Source: Psychrobacillus sp042945595 (GTDB lineage Bacteria; Bacillota; Bacilli; Bacillales_A; Planococcaceae). From it: a stretch of DNA of 64,000 nucleotides. The notes below the pieces were generated by a model that made no database searches, was not told where the DNA came from, and saw only the letters and a program-made list of their open reading frames with translations. Every line of letters begins with the position of its first letter. Positions within the stretch are counted from its first letter, which is position 1. This document shows, piece after piece, positions 25,474 to 33,893 of the stretch. The DNA lies in assembly GCF_042945595.1 (NCBI RefSeq), contig NZ_CP168493.1:3534001-3598000 (forward strand). Reading direction: 5' to 3'. Position numbers and translations under genes: made by a program.

Positions 25474-26472
25474 TTGAAGAAGAAATTACTAGGTTTTGTT
25501 ACTGTACTTCTCAGCATGATTTTACTAATGGCTGGTTGTAGTGAGGGGAAGAAAAATATTGCAATAGGGCCTCCCGCAAGTGAGACGAACTCGATTTCCA
25601 AACTCATATTGGACGCATATGGTATTGGAGATGACGACTATACGGGTTTTCAAGAAGGGTTTGGAGATGCAGCTGATGGCGTGCAAGATGGGAATATCGA
25701 CATTTCTATTGGAATTTTGGGACTTCCGGCAGCTAGTATTGAAAGCTTACAAGCATCCGTCGGGGATGTTGTTATGTTAAGCCTCTCGGATGATGCTATT
25801 GCAAAAATTGAGAAAAACAGTGGATATAGACATCACACGATTCCAAAGGACACCTACGATTTTCTTGAGAACGATGTTCAGACAGTTACGGCATATGCGA
25901 TTCTCATGGGAAATACGGATACAATCGACGATGAATTAGGCTATGATCTTGCAAAAATAATGATAGAAAAAGCTAGTGAAAACACGCACGCTCAGGCAAA
26001 ACAAATGATTTTAGAAAATGCGCTTCGAGGGTCAGAGGGACTGCCAATCCATCCTGGTGCTAAGCGCTATTATGAGGAACAAGGTTTAACAGTAGATAAT
26101 CCTGTTGCTGAACTTACTGCTGATAAAGGTAAACGTAAGAAAGAGTTAATTTTAGGTACGGGCAGTCAAGGTGGTACTTATTATCCCCTTGGAGGAGAAA
26201 TGGCAAGCATTTGGAATAAAAATATTAAAGGCGTTAACGTGACAAATACCGAAACTGGTGCATCCGTTGAAAATTTATCTAGTATCCGCGACGGAAATAT
26301 GGATCTTGGAATGACCGTTCACGTGCCAGCTTTACAAGCAGTGAAAGGTGAAGGTGCTTTTGAAGGTCATGAAGTTCCAAACTCAGCTTTTATCGGGCAT
26401 ATCTATCCAGAAGTTATTCAGATCGTCACACGTAAAAGTACTGGAATAAAAAGTTTTGATGATTTGAAATAA
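25474..26472 (+). CDS. TAXI-family TRAP solute-binding lipoprotein, circularly permuted
   Basis: A 332-residue lipoprotein (lipobox LMAGC, Cys22) that should deliver a carboxylate-type substrate to the TRAP permease encoded next. The usual order of TAXI halves is reversed. After the lipobox comes GKKNIAIGPPASETN and the normally C-terminal half, ending near LPIHPGAKRYYEEQGL (about 195-210). A linker (TADKGKRKKE) follows, then the normally N-terminal half, LILGTGSQGGTYYPLGGE (about 228-245), and the protein stops at KSFDDLK, exactly where an ordinary TAXI protein continues with GKK. TTG 25474 follows GGAGGAG; a TTG at 25459 precedes that site and is rejected. Confidence 0.85.
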   Translation: MKKKLLGFVTVLLSMILLMAGCSEGKKNIAIGPPASETNSISKLILDAYGIGDDDYTGFQEGFGDAADGVQDGNIDISIGILGLPAASIESLQASVGDVVMLSLSDDAIAKIEKNSGYRHHTIPKDTYDFLENDVQTVTAYAILMGNTDTIDDELGYDLAKIMIEKASENTHAQAKQMILENALRGSEGLPIHPGAKRYYEEQGLTVDNPVAELTADKGKRKKELILGTGSQGGTYYPLGGEMASIWNKNIKGVNVTNTETGASVENLSSIRDGNMDLGMTVHVPALQAVKGEGAFEGHEVPNSAFIGHIYPEVIQIVTRKSTGIKSFDDLK

Positions 26473-26514
26473 CATTGAAGGATAAATATACCTATTGGAA
26501 AGTGTGGTGGGAAA

Positions 26515-28485
26515 ATGAATGAACAACAAACCGTTGACGCTCAGGAAATTTTAGAAAAATACGACAAAGAAAATCAGTTTCGAACTAAGATTGGTAAATG
26601 GGCATGGATCGTCACATTTTTAGGAGTTTCTCTTACCGTGTTCCATCTATATACTGCTTATTTCGGTACGCTTCCTTCCCAAAAGCAAGGGGCCGTCCAC
26701 TTAGGAACCGCACTTGGAGTTATCTTTCTACTGTATCCTTTAAAAAAAGGTATGCAGAAAGTCCAGAAAACAGTTCCGTGGTATGATGTTTTGCTTGCCT
26801 TGACCGCGATGTATGTAACTTATCATAAGATTTTTTTCTTTGATTCCATCCTGCAGAGTAGGATTTCCGGATATAGTTTACCAGATGTCATCATCTCAGT
26901 ACTTGGTATCGTTCTAGTACTTGAGGCAACAAGGAGAACGGTCGGCTTACCAATTGTTATTGTGGCGCTAGTTGCCATGCTATATGCGATTTTCGGAAAT
27001 TTCGTTCCTACACAAATTCTTTCACATCCAGGCTTTTCATTCGATCGTACTGCAACGACACTTTGGTATAAGGAAAGCGGAATATTTGGAACACCAATTC
27101 AAATTTCAGCAAAGTTTATTTTCCTGTTCCTATTTTTTGGTGTAATGCTTGTGCAAACAAATATTGGAAAGTTTTTTAATGATCTAGCATTTGCCCTAAC
27201 TGGTCGCTATACAGGTGGAACAGCAAAAACTGCAGTTGTGGCAAGTGCATTACAAGGAACTGTTTCGGGAAGTTCTGTTGGCAACACAGTTGCAACTGGT
27301 TCTTTTACAATTCCAATGATGAAGAAAGCGGGATTTAAACCTGAATTTGCTGGCGCTACGGAAGCCGCTGCATCAACCGGAGGCCAAATAATGCCCCCAA
27401 TGATGGGGGCTGCTGCATTCATTATGATGGAATACTTAGGTGTTTCATATGGAGTCATTATGTTGGCAGCTGTCATCCCAGCAATTCTTTATTTTACGGG
27501 AATTTTCATTGGGACACATTTTGAGGCTAAAAAGCTAAAAATAAATGGTTTGCCAAAATCCCAATTACCTTCCTTTAGAAAACTAATGAAGAGAAACTGG
27601 TTTATGCTATTACCTTTGCTTATCATTATGGGAACAATTATGAATGGTTTCACACCACAGCGGGCTGCCCTTTTTGGAATTATCTCCGCATTTTTAGTTA
27701 GCCTTGTTCGAAAAGAAACAAGAATGTCATTCAGGCAGACGGTTAATGTTCTTGAACAAGGTACTAGAGTAGCACTTCCTGTCATTGCTGCTGTTGCAAC
27801 TGCTGGTGTCATCGCAGGGGTCGTTAGTATGACTGGGCTAGGTTCAAAATTTGCTGCTGGTGTTATTGCTCTATCGAATGGTTATCTAATTCTTGCACTA
27901 TTCTTCACAATGATTGCCTGTCTTATCTTAGGTATGGGGCTGCCAACAACAGCAAACTATGTAGTAACAGCAACCATCGCTGCCCCGGTGCTTATCAATG
28001 AATTTGGAGTGGCACCAATCGCTGCTCATATGTTCGTTTTCTACTTTGGCATTGCCGCCGATATTACCCCTCCTGTATGTCTTGCAGCATACGCGGCGGC
28101 TGGAATTGCGAGGGCCAATCCATTTAAGACAGGAATGAATGCAGTTAAACTAGCTATTGCAGCGTTTATCGTTCCATATATTTTCATTTATAATCCGATT
28201 TTAGTTATGGTTGACGTAAAATTAAATATGTTAGTTTTTTCAGTTATAGCCTCCCTAATTGGGATGATTGCTGTTAGTAGTTCAATGATTGGCTACTTTA
28301 TACGAAATTCTAGGATTTGGGAGAGGATCGTTCTATTTGGAGCAGGTATTATGTTAATTGTACCTGAAATTGTAAGTAGCCTAATTGGTGTAGTCCTAAT
28401 ATTAGCGATATGGTTCATCCAAAGACAACGTACTGACGATGCATTTGAACCAGAAAGCTCATCAGTCAGTCAAGCTTTGTATTAA
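26515..28485 (+). CDS. TRAP transporter fused permease (DctQM-type, TAXI system)
   Basis: A 656-residue membrane protein combining the small and large TRAP subunits, as is usual with TAXI partners. Four N-terminal helices (about 30-160) precede a DctM-like body of roughly 12 helices. The signature ALQGTVSGSSVGNTVATGSF (near 243-262) and GLPTTANYVVTATIAAP are characteristic. It uses a Na+ or H+ gradient with the lipoprotein encoded 42 bp upstream; the substrate is unknown. The cre site upstream suggests a carbon source. Confidence 0.9.
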   Translation: MNEQQTVDAQEILEKYDKENQFRTKIGKWAWIVTFLGVSLTVFHLYTAYFGTLPSQKQGAVHLGTALGVIFLLYPLKKGMQKVQKTVPWYDVLLALTAMYVTYHKIFFFDSILQSRISGYSLPDVIISVLGIVLVLEATRRTVGLPIVIVALVAMLYAIFGNFVPTQILSHPGFSFDRTATTLWYKESGIFGTPIQISAKFIFLFLFFGVMLVQTNIGKFFNDLAFALTGRYTGGTAKTAVVASALQGTVSGSSVGNTVATGSFTIPMMKKAGFKPEFAGATEAAASTGGQIMPPMMGAAAFIMMEYLGVSYGVIMLAAVIPAILYFTGIFIGTHFEAKKLKINGLPKSQLPSFRKLMKRNWFMLLPLLIIMGTIMNGFTPQRAALFGIISAFLVSLVRKETRMSFRQTVNVLEQGTRVALPVIAAVATAGVIAGVVSMTGLGSKFAAGVIALSNGYLILALFFTMIACLILGMGLPTTANYVVTATIAAPVLINEFGVAPIAAHMFVFYFGIAADITPPVCLAAYAAAGIARANPFKTGMNAVKLAIAAFIVPYIFIYNPILVMVDVKLNMLVFSVIASLIGMIAVSSSMIGYFIRNSRIWERIVLFGAGIMLIVPEIVSSLIGVVLILAIWFIQRQRTDDAFEPESSSVSQALY

Positions 28486-28492
28486 CACAAAA

Positions 28493-28539
28493 GTTACAAG
28501 TATATTAATGGTGCCAGGCACACGTAATATACTTGTAAC
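28493..28539. repeat. Inverted-repeat element with GTGCC-A-GGCAC core
   Basis: GTTACAAGTATATTA (28493-28507) and TAATATACTTGTAAC (28525-28539) are perfect 15-bp arms around GTGCC-A-GGCAC (28511-28521). It closely resembles 30536-30584. It follows the TRAP permease stop by 8 bp and could form a long hairpin at the end of that transcript. Confidence 0.65.
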
Positions 28540-28558
28540 AAAAATTAATAAAATATGT

Positions 28559-28716
28559 TATAATTCAGTTAATAATTTTGAAGGGACGATGGGTGGACAA
28601 TGAAGTTTTAATCTTATTTCTCAGTGAAAGTTTTTTCTGCGATTTATTTGCGCAGTAACAAAATAAACTTTACGAAACGGAAATAGGATTAGTCTGCCCA
28701 TTTTTCAATTTTAATA
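28559..28716 (+). promoter_or_regulatory. Leader of the ABC-F gene: tiny uORF and attenuator-like hairpins
   Basis: A -10 box TATAAT (28559-28564) is followed by a 3-codon frame ATG AAG TTT TAA (28600-28611) behind GGGTGG. ATGGGTGGAC (28589-28598) and TAATCTTATTTC (28609-28620) can pair with GAAATAGGATTA and GTCTGCCCAT (about 28680-28701), followed by TTTTTC, a terminator-like end. Inside, GTGAAAGTTT/AAACTTTAC and CTGCG/CGCAG form an alternative hairpin (about 28624-28672). This matches ribosome-mediated attenuation known for ABC-F resistance genes. A further GGAGG/CCTCC hairpin (28803-28823) precedes the gene's own ribosome site. Confidence 0.6.
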
Positions 28717-28840
28717 CGTTTAATTCCCTACATATTATCGTTTTGTAGTGGCTTTTTGCGTATTCATTTAATGGTCAGTAATTAATCCTTTCGTATAAAA
28801 TCGGAGGGATTTTTTTATTCCTCCAAAGGGAGAGGATATT

Positions 28841-30496
28841 ATGACACTACACGGAAAGTTAGTAGATATATGTATAACTTTTGGTGACAAAGTTATTTTA
28901 GAAAATATAAAAGCCGATATTGGTACTGGGGCAGTTATTGGTATTGTGGGAGGAAATGGTGAGGGTAAGTCTTCCCTCCTTTCTATACTTGCAAATGAGG
29001 CTGCTCCCACGATGGGACAAATTGAATGGTTTGGTACTCAACCGACTATTAGTTACTTTAAACAAGAGGATGATCAATTTCATAAAACTGGTTATGTATA
29101 CGATGAAAGGAAATACTTTAGTAAATGGTCTGTTCCTCACGAGCGTGATTATATGCAACTTAGTGGTGGAGAGAAAATGAAGAGAAGATTGTCTCGTGTA
29201 TTTGCGGAAAAGGCTCAACTCCTTTTATTAGATGAACCTACTAACCATTTAGATCAAGAAAGTTTATCTTTCCTAAAAAAGCAAATACACTCCTACCAAG
29301 GAACAATTATTTTAGTATCTCATGACCGATATTTTTTAGACGAGATAGCTGAATGGATTTGGGAAGTAGAAAACAAAAAGTTAACGGGCTATGCTGGCAA
29401 TTACACTTCTTACAGACAAAGGAAGGAAGAAAACAGATTAACCCAACAAAGACTCTATGTTGGACAACAATCAAAGATCCAACAAGTAGAAAAACAAATA
29501 TCCGATCTTAAAAACTGGTCATCCAAAGCACATGCAGATTCAACTAAACATGAATTTAATAAAGAATATTATCGTGTCAAGGCTAAGAAAATGGATGTTC
29601 AAATTCGTTCCAAAAAGAAACGGTTAGAATTGGAACTTTCTAAAAATACTATAGAGAAGCCTGAAGAGGAAAAAGAAGTGATTTTTTCAATTGAAGGAAA
29701 TAAGAAAAAGGGGAAACGTGTTTTAGAAGCCAAAAGTATTTCCAAGAGCTTCGAGGACAAACTTTTATTTCAAAACGCTACCTTTACTATACAATCTCAA
29801 GAACGGATTGGCATCATCGGTTCTAACGGAAGTGGTAAGTCGACATTTTTCCGCATGTTATTAGGAGAAGAAAGTGTACAAGGAGAACTTTGGAAATCGG
29901 AAGCTATGAATATTGGCTATATACGTCAGACAGTATTCGATTTGCCAGAGGAGAAAACCCCTTTTGAATTTTTTGTACCATCTGATTTTGAAACACGAGG
30001 GCAAATCCAGACACTTATGATGAATCTAGGCTTCTCAAAGGATCACTGGTCTCGTCCTATTTATACAATGAGTATGGGAGAACGAGTAAAGTTAAAACTA
30101 ATGGAGTTTATATTAGATAAAAAAGATGTGCTACTTTTAGATGAACCAACAAATCATTTGGACCTTTCTTCTAGAGAGCAATTGGAGAAAACCCTCTCCA
30201 CTTATCCTGGAACTATTTTGTTAGTAACGCACGACCGTTACTTCTTAGAAAAACTAACTAATAAACTGCTTGTCTTTGAAAACAACACGATTCGAAAAGT
30301 AGAAATGAGCTATAAAGAGTGGATGCATAAAAACGATGAATCTTCTCTAGAAAAAGATCTATTGAAATTAGAAACCGAACAACAAGCTGTATTAGGGTTA
30401 CTCAGTTACATGAAGAAAAATGATCCTAAATACACTGAATTAGACCAAAAATTTATATCACTTACTAAACAAATTAACGAATTAAAGAAAAAATAA
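28841..30496 (+). CDS. vmlR: ABC-F ribosome-protection ATPase, VmlR-like
   Basis: A 551-residue soluble tandem ABC protein with no membrane helices. Both nucleotide sites are intact: GGNGEGKSS (about 37-45) with LSGGEKMKRR and LLLLDEPTNHLD, then GSNGSGKST (about 328-336) with MSMGERVKLKLM and LLLDEPTNHLD. The inter-domain region (about 190-275), rich in Lys/Gln/Arg, is the antibiotic-resistance-type linker with NWSSKAHADSTK, very like VmlR of B. subtilis, which displaces virginiamycin M and lincomycin from the ribosome. The leader suggests drug-induced expression. Spectrum cannot be predicted from sequence. Confidence 0.88.
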   Translation: MTLHGKLVDICITFGDKVILENIKADIGTGAVIGIVGGNGEGKSSLLSILANEAAPTMGQIEWFGTQPTISYFKQEDDQFHKTGYVYDERKYFSKWSVPHERDYMQLSGGEKMKRRLSRVFAEKAQLLLLDEPTNHLDQESLSFLKKQIHSYQGTIILVSHDRYFLDEIAEWIWEVENKKLTGYAGNYTSYRQRKEENRLTQQRLYVGQQSKIQQVEKQISDLKNWSSKAHADSTKHEFNKEYYRVKAKKMDVQIRSKKKRLELELSKNTIEKPEEEKEVIFSIEGNKKKGKRVLEAKSISKSFEDKLLFQNATFTIQSQERIGIIGSNGSGKSTFFRMLLGEESVQGELWKSEAMNIGYIRQTVFDLPEEKTPFEFFVPSDFETRGQIQTLMMNLGFSKDHWSRPIYTMSMGERVKLKLMEFILDKKDVLLLDEPTNHLDLSSREQLEKTLSTYPGTILLVTHDRYFLEKLTNKLLVFENNTIRKVEMSYKEWMHKNDESSLEKDLLKLETEQQAVLGLLSYMKKNDPKYTELDQKFISLTKQINELKKK

Positions 30497-30500
30497 CGAC

Positions 30501-30537
30501 AGAAGCCATCCTAGAAATTTTAGGATAGCTTCTTTTG
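30501..30537 (+). terminator. Terminator of the ABC-F gene
   Basis: AGAAGCCATCCTA pairs with TAGGATAGCTTCT (one mismatch) around GAAATTT, followed by TTTTG. The next repeat element begins at its end. Confidence 0.85.
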
Positions 30538-30584
30538 TTACAGTTATATTGCTGGTGCCAGGCACCAGTAACAAACTTGTAACA
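30536..30584. repeat. Inverted-repeat element with CTGGTGCC-A-GGCACCAG core
   Basis: A 49-bp symmetric element with outer arms TGTTACA (30536-30542) and TGTAACA (30578-30584) and a perfect 8-bp core on each side of A30560. The flanks on the right (AACTTGTAACA) match the copy at 28493-28539. Confidence 0.65.
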
Positions 30585-30700
30585 TTCTATTCTTTTTTTC
30601 AATTCCCTAGGAAGTATGAGGAGCAGGTTATTCATGCATTTACAATATCGTCATTCAAGCATATAATATAATAAATCCAATAAGAAAAGTAGGTTTTAAG

Positions 30701-31123
30701 GTGAAAACAATTCCTAAACCTCTAGTCACGGCAAATCAATGGACGATTATATTGTCTGTAATCATTGCACTAAGCACACAGTCGGCGTGGATTTTATTCA
30801 TTCCACTAATTGCAAATCTTTCAAGCTTATTAACTGGGGTTCATCCTATTCTAATTATAGTAAAACGATTTCTATCTAAACCTGCTAATCAATACATCCA
30901 AGAAGAATACACTCAGCTAAGATTTAATCAATGGCTAGCGGTTGGCTTCTTACTCGTTGCAAGTATTAGTTTTTTATTAAATTGGTCCATATTATTTAAT
31001 ATCGCTACAATTATGGTTGGTCTAGCTGCACTTATTGCAATTCTTGGGTTTTGCATCGGATGTTTTGTGCGCTTCCAATACAAACAATGGAAATATAGAA
31101 GAACAAAATCAGCAGCACACTAA
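30701..31123 (+). CDS. DUF4395 membrane protein
   Basis: A 140-residue protein with about four membrane helices and the family motifs IPKPLVTANQW (residues 3-13) and LGFCIGCFV near residue 120. DUF4395 proteins are small inner-membrane proteins, some found near thiosulfate or sulfur genes; function unknown. It starts at GTG 30701 with a modest ribosome site (TAGG/AAG). The IS3 element has inserted just past its stop codon, in its terminator. Confidence 0.7.
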   Translation: MKTIPKPLVTANQWTIILSVIIALSTQSAWILFIPLIANLSSLLTGVHPILIIVKRFLSKPANQYIQEEYTQLRFNQWLAVGFLLVASISFLLNWSILFNIATIMVGLAALIAILGFCIGCFVRFQYKQWKYRRTKSAAH

Positions 31124-31154
31124 AGCAAGCAGCCTCCTCAGAAAAATTGAACTG

Positions 31155-31205
31155 AACCCCGAATAGTGGACACTTTAAAAAAAGTGACCCTATTCGGGGT
31201 TTTTC
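31155..31205 (+). terminator. Outward-read-blocking terminator at the IS left end
   Basis: AACCCCGAATAG (31155-31166) pairs with CTATTCGGGGTT (31191-31202), with an inner CACTTT/AAAGTG stem and a following T-run (31201-31205). It would stop transcription entering the element from the DUF4395 gene, limiting transposase expression. Confidence 0.8.
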
Positions 31206-31259
31206 TGTTTAAAAACCCGTTATACTAGAAAATAACAACTTGGAACGGGAGATTTTTTA

Positions 31260-31709
31260 ATGAGTAAAATACTTTTCAATGAACATCAAAGAAGACAACT
31301 AGAATCAAACCCAAATATCGTATCCGTATCAGATCGCGCCATTCAATATAAATCTGAATTTAAAATTCGTGCCGTTCAAGAAAATTTGGCTGGTAAAGGA
31401 CCTTCTCAAATCTTTATCGAAAATGGATTTGATTTAGAAACTATTGGAGTCAAAAAAGCCAAATGGTCATTAAGCCGATGGAGAAATACGTATAACACCT
31501 ACGGTGAACAAGGCTTTTTAGAAGAACGTCGCGGAAAAGGTAGCACAGGTCGCCCTTCTACAAAGGATGTATCAGCTGAGAAAAAATTAGAAAAGGCAGA
31601 AGCACGTATTAAGTATTTAGAAGCTGAATTAGAATTACTAAAAAAGCTAGAGGAACTCGAGAGGCAGGCGAAGAAACAGTTCTGGCACCCCATGAAAAAT
31701 ACGCAGTGA
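31260..31709 (+). CDS. IS3 OrfA (DNA-binding transposase subunit)
   Basis: A 149-residue protein with an N-terminal helix-turn-helix region (about 30-90) that should recognise the terminal repeats, and a Lys/Glu-rich leucine-zipper-like coiled coil (about 105-142) used for OrfA/OrfAB multimerisation. The ribosome site is weak (GGGAG). Translation can slip into orfB at 31640-31646. Confidence 0.88.
   Translation: MSKILFNEHQRRQLESNPNIVSVSDRAIQYKSEFKIRAVQENLAGKGPSQIFIENGFDLETIGVKKAKWSLSRWRNTYNTYGEQGFLEERRGKGSTGRPSTKDVSAEKKLEKAEARIKYLEAELELLKKLEELERQAKKQFWHPMKNTQ
31640..31646 (+). other. Programmed -1 frameshift heptamer
   Basis: A_AAA_AAG in the orfA frame (codons CTA AAA AAG), the standard IS3 slippery site. 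After slipping, the -1 frame is open through GEETVLAPHEKYA into orfB, so a fused OrfAB transposase can be made. Confidence 0.85.
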
Positions 31710-32587
31710 TCAACGAAGTCATTCGAAAATATCAACTAAAGAACATGACACGTTATCTTTGTGAATTAACTGATGTGAGTCGAAGTGGCTACTACGCCTG
31801 GCTTCAAAATTCAGAGAAGCATTCGATTCGTGAAGAACAAGACTATCAAGACTATGTATTATTAAAATGCATTTACGATGCTTTTAAAGGGAAAATTGGT
31901 TATCGAGGACTTTACATGGCATCAGAAGAATTATTAGTGACACCAATGAATCACAAAAAGATTCTTCGCCTAATGAGGAAGTTTAATTTCTTTGCGAAAG
32001 TACGTCGTGCGAATCCATATAAACATATTGCGAAAGCGACGCAAGCGCACCGTATGGTCCCTAATCACTTAAATCGAGCATTTGATCAAGATGAACCGGG
32101 CAAAGTATTTTTAACAGATATCACTTATTTACAATACCGTAATAGTCAAACGGCGTACTTATCTTGCGTAAAAGATGTTGCAACACGTGAAATCGTCGCC
32201 TATGAACTATCGACAAGCTTAAAAATGAGAATTGTTTATCGGACATTAGAAAAATTAGAAGAAGCATTAGAAGGAAACCTTCATCCAGAAGTCATGATTC
32301 ATTCCGATCAAGGTGTCCATTACACGCACCCGGAGTATCAAAAACGTGTAAAGAAAATGGGTTTACTTCAATCTATGTCACGGAGAGGAAACTGCTTAGA
32401 TAACGCCCCAATGGAATCTTTCTTTGGGCATTTTAAAGATGAAGTGGATTATCAGGAAGCGCACAACTTATTTGAATTAAAGCAAATGGTAGATGAGTAC
32501 ATGGAGCATTACAATACAACACGCAAACAATGGAATTTAAAAAAGATGACTCCGGCTCAATACCGAAGTCATCTAATCGCCGCCTAG
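31706..32587 (+). CDS. IS3 OrfB (DDE transposase catalytic domain)
   Basis: 293 residues from the GTG at 31706, although the natural product is probably the OrfAB fusion. The rve integrase core carries D138 (FLTDITY), D201 (IHSDQG) and E237 (NAPMESFFG), the complete DDE triad with the IS3 spacing D-D-35-E. N-terminal HTH_21 region (about 45-100) is present. No stop or frameshift interrupts it. Confidence 0.92.
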   Translation: MINEVIRKYQLKNMTRYLCELTDVSRSGYYAWLQNSEKHSIREEQDYQDYVLLKCIYDAFKGKIGYRGLYMASEELLVTPMNHKKILRLMRKFNFFAKVRRANPYKHIAKATQAHRMVPNHLNRAFDQDEPGKVFLTDITYLQYRNSQTAYLSCVKDVATREIVAYELSTSLKMRIVYRTLEKLEEALEGNLHPEVMIHSDQGVHYTHPEYQKRVKKMGLLQSMSRRGNCLDNAPMESFFGHFKDEVDYQEAHNLFELKQMVDEYMEHYNTTRKQWNLKKMTPAQYRSHLIAA

Positions 32588-32661
32588 ACTGCAAAGTCGT
32601 TTTTATTAATCTGTCCATTAATTAGGGCTCAGTTCAAATGATGAGGCTGTTTGCTATTTAT

Positions 32662-33096
32662 CTACTCAAAATTGAACTTACTTTTTAATATGTTAGCATT
32701 CTTTTCATCTAGCTTTCCAAGTGAATTCTCATCACGATTTATAATAGTCGCCGTACCATTGCGTTCAAACCATATATCGTATTTTACTAATCGTTCTGGC
32801 ATATTTTCTTCAACTTCCATAAACAAAACTGCTTTTATGTCTTCTCTTCTCACCATTTCTGCTTTTACATTTTGTTCCCATACTATTTGTTCAAACACTT
32901 GGTTTAAGATATCAACCGTTGACTTATCCGAGATAATCACTTCTTCATCATACTTTTCGTCTGCATTTACTTTATAAACATCCACTCGAGTTAGTATGTC
33001 CTTATTCATATTCTCATTTTCACTACATCCAGTTAATTGCAAAATGAAAATGATGAAAAAAGGCAGAATTTTATTTTTCATGATCAAAGCCTTCAT
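32662..33096 (-). CDS. Predicted small lipoprotein
   Basis: A 144-residue exported protein with a signal peptide and lipobox LTGC near residue 23 (Cys-Ser-Glu follows). The mature part is charged with no recognised domain. ATG 33096 overlaps the preceding gene's TGA as ATGA; an alternative ATG at 33081, with AAGG upstream, would remove five residues. It is the second gene of a pair with the glycosyltransferase-like gene. Confidence 0.65.
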   Translation of the reverse strand: MKALIMKNKILPFFIIFILQLTGCSENENMNKDILTRVDVYKVNADEKYDEEVIISDKSTVDILNQVFEQIVWEQNVKAEMVRREDIKAVLFMEVEENMPERLVKYDIWFERNGTATIINRDENSLGKLDEKNANILKSKFNFE

Positions 33097-33827
33097 ATCC
33101 CCACTTTCATAGCGGTTTCACTTATAATAAAGCTAAGCTTTAATCTGCTAAACCACTTATCCGACTCACTAATATTGCGATCCACACCGTTTATTTCTTC
33201 TAGATATTCTAATCCCTCAACAGCACAATAATCCACTTGTCGTTTGGCAATTCTATATGCAATCATTGCCCACTCCGCATCTGTCATCTCTTCTTTAGAA
33301 TATTGATTAATGAAGTCAGCACACACTTTTGAAAATGCGCAAGAACCTGCAGTTACATCTGCTGCTTTTCCTAATTCTAACGAAAAAATTCTATTCGTAA
33401 TTTTTTCCGTCTCTATCCATTCAATAGGGTGAGTATTCATCGCTCTTTCTGTCCGACCAATGATTAAATAATCATGATTTGGTATATCTTCAACTACTTC
33501 TTCTAACTCAGTTATATAATTTTTCCCCCATGTTAATAGCCTATCTAAGTCGCAATAATGGAAATGCTCACTATTCCTGGAAGTTCCAAATTTTAATGCT
33601 TCCCTTCTTGCATATGCTGCTCCATTTTTAGGGATAATTTTATATTTAAATTTACTTTTTCGGACTTCATTTATTAGTTCATCAGATGATTCGTCACTAA
33701 TTGTAATAAATAGCTCTGCATATATTTTTTCAAAATTTCTTTGTAATTCTTTAAAAAGTTTAATATTCTTCCCCATTGGATCATGCGTAACGGTGATAAG
33801 TGCTGTGTTTAATAACGATCCCATCAC
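33093..33827 (-). CDS. Possible GT-A-like glycosyltransferase
   Basis: A 244-residue soluble protein I cannot place securely. The N-terminus LITVTHDPMGKNIKLFKEL and the central HYCDLDRLLTW (near residue 91, an acidic motif like the DxD of GT-A enzymes) suggest a nucleotide-sugar transferase or a relative. No membrane helix is present. It is coupled to the lipoprotein gene by a 4-nt overlap. Confidence 0.4.
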   Translation of the reverse strand: MMGSLLNTALITVTHDPMGKNIKLFKELQRNFEKIYAELFITISDESSDELINEVRKSKFKYKIIPKNGAAYARREALKFGTSRNSEHFHYCDLDRLLTWGKNYITELEEVVEDIPNHDYLIIGRTERAMNTHPIEWIETEKITNRIFSLELGKAADVTAGSCAFSKVCADFINQYSKEEMTDAEWAMIAYRIAKRQVDYCAVEGLEYLEEINGVDRNISESDKWFSRLKLSFIISETAMKVGI

Positions 33828-33893
33828 TCCAACCTACCAAATAAATTGATTGCAGAAACTGCAATAATATGTTTAGGATGCTCTTTTATCAAA

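Larger units (their letters stand above)
31148..32636 (+). mobile_element. IS3-family insertion sequence (IS150-like), complete
   Basis: A 1489-bp element bounded by imperfect inverted repeats: the left end starts TGAACTGAACCCC, and the right end read inward starts TGAACTGAGCCCT, matching over about 25 bp including TGGACA. It is flanked by a 3-bp duplication AAT (31145-31147, 32637-32639), normal for IS3. It carries orfA, a -1 frameshift signal, orfB and a terminator just inside the left end. All parts look intact, so recent insertion and activity are plausible. Confidence 0.92.
31124..32655 (+). terminator. Terminator hairpin of the DUF4395 gene, split by IS insertion
   Basis: AGCAAGCAGCCTCCTCA (31124-31140) is complementary in reverse to TGATGAGGCTGTTTGCT (32639-32655) at 15 of 17 positions plus one G-T pair. 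Removing the IS and one duplicated AAT restores a hairpin with a GAAAAAT-type loop. The stem is thus physically interrupted by 1.5 kb. Confidence 0.6.

Noticed and set aside
31706..32587. orfB considered as independently translated
   Set aside because: GTG 31706 lacks a ribosome site, and a standard A6G slippery site in orfA gives an open fused frame. The fusion is more likely the real product.
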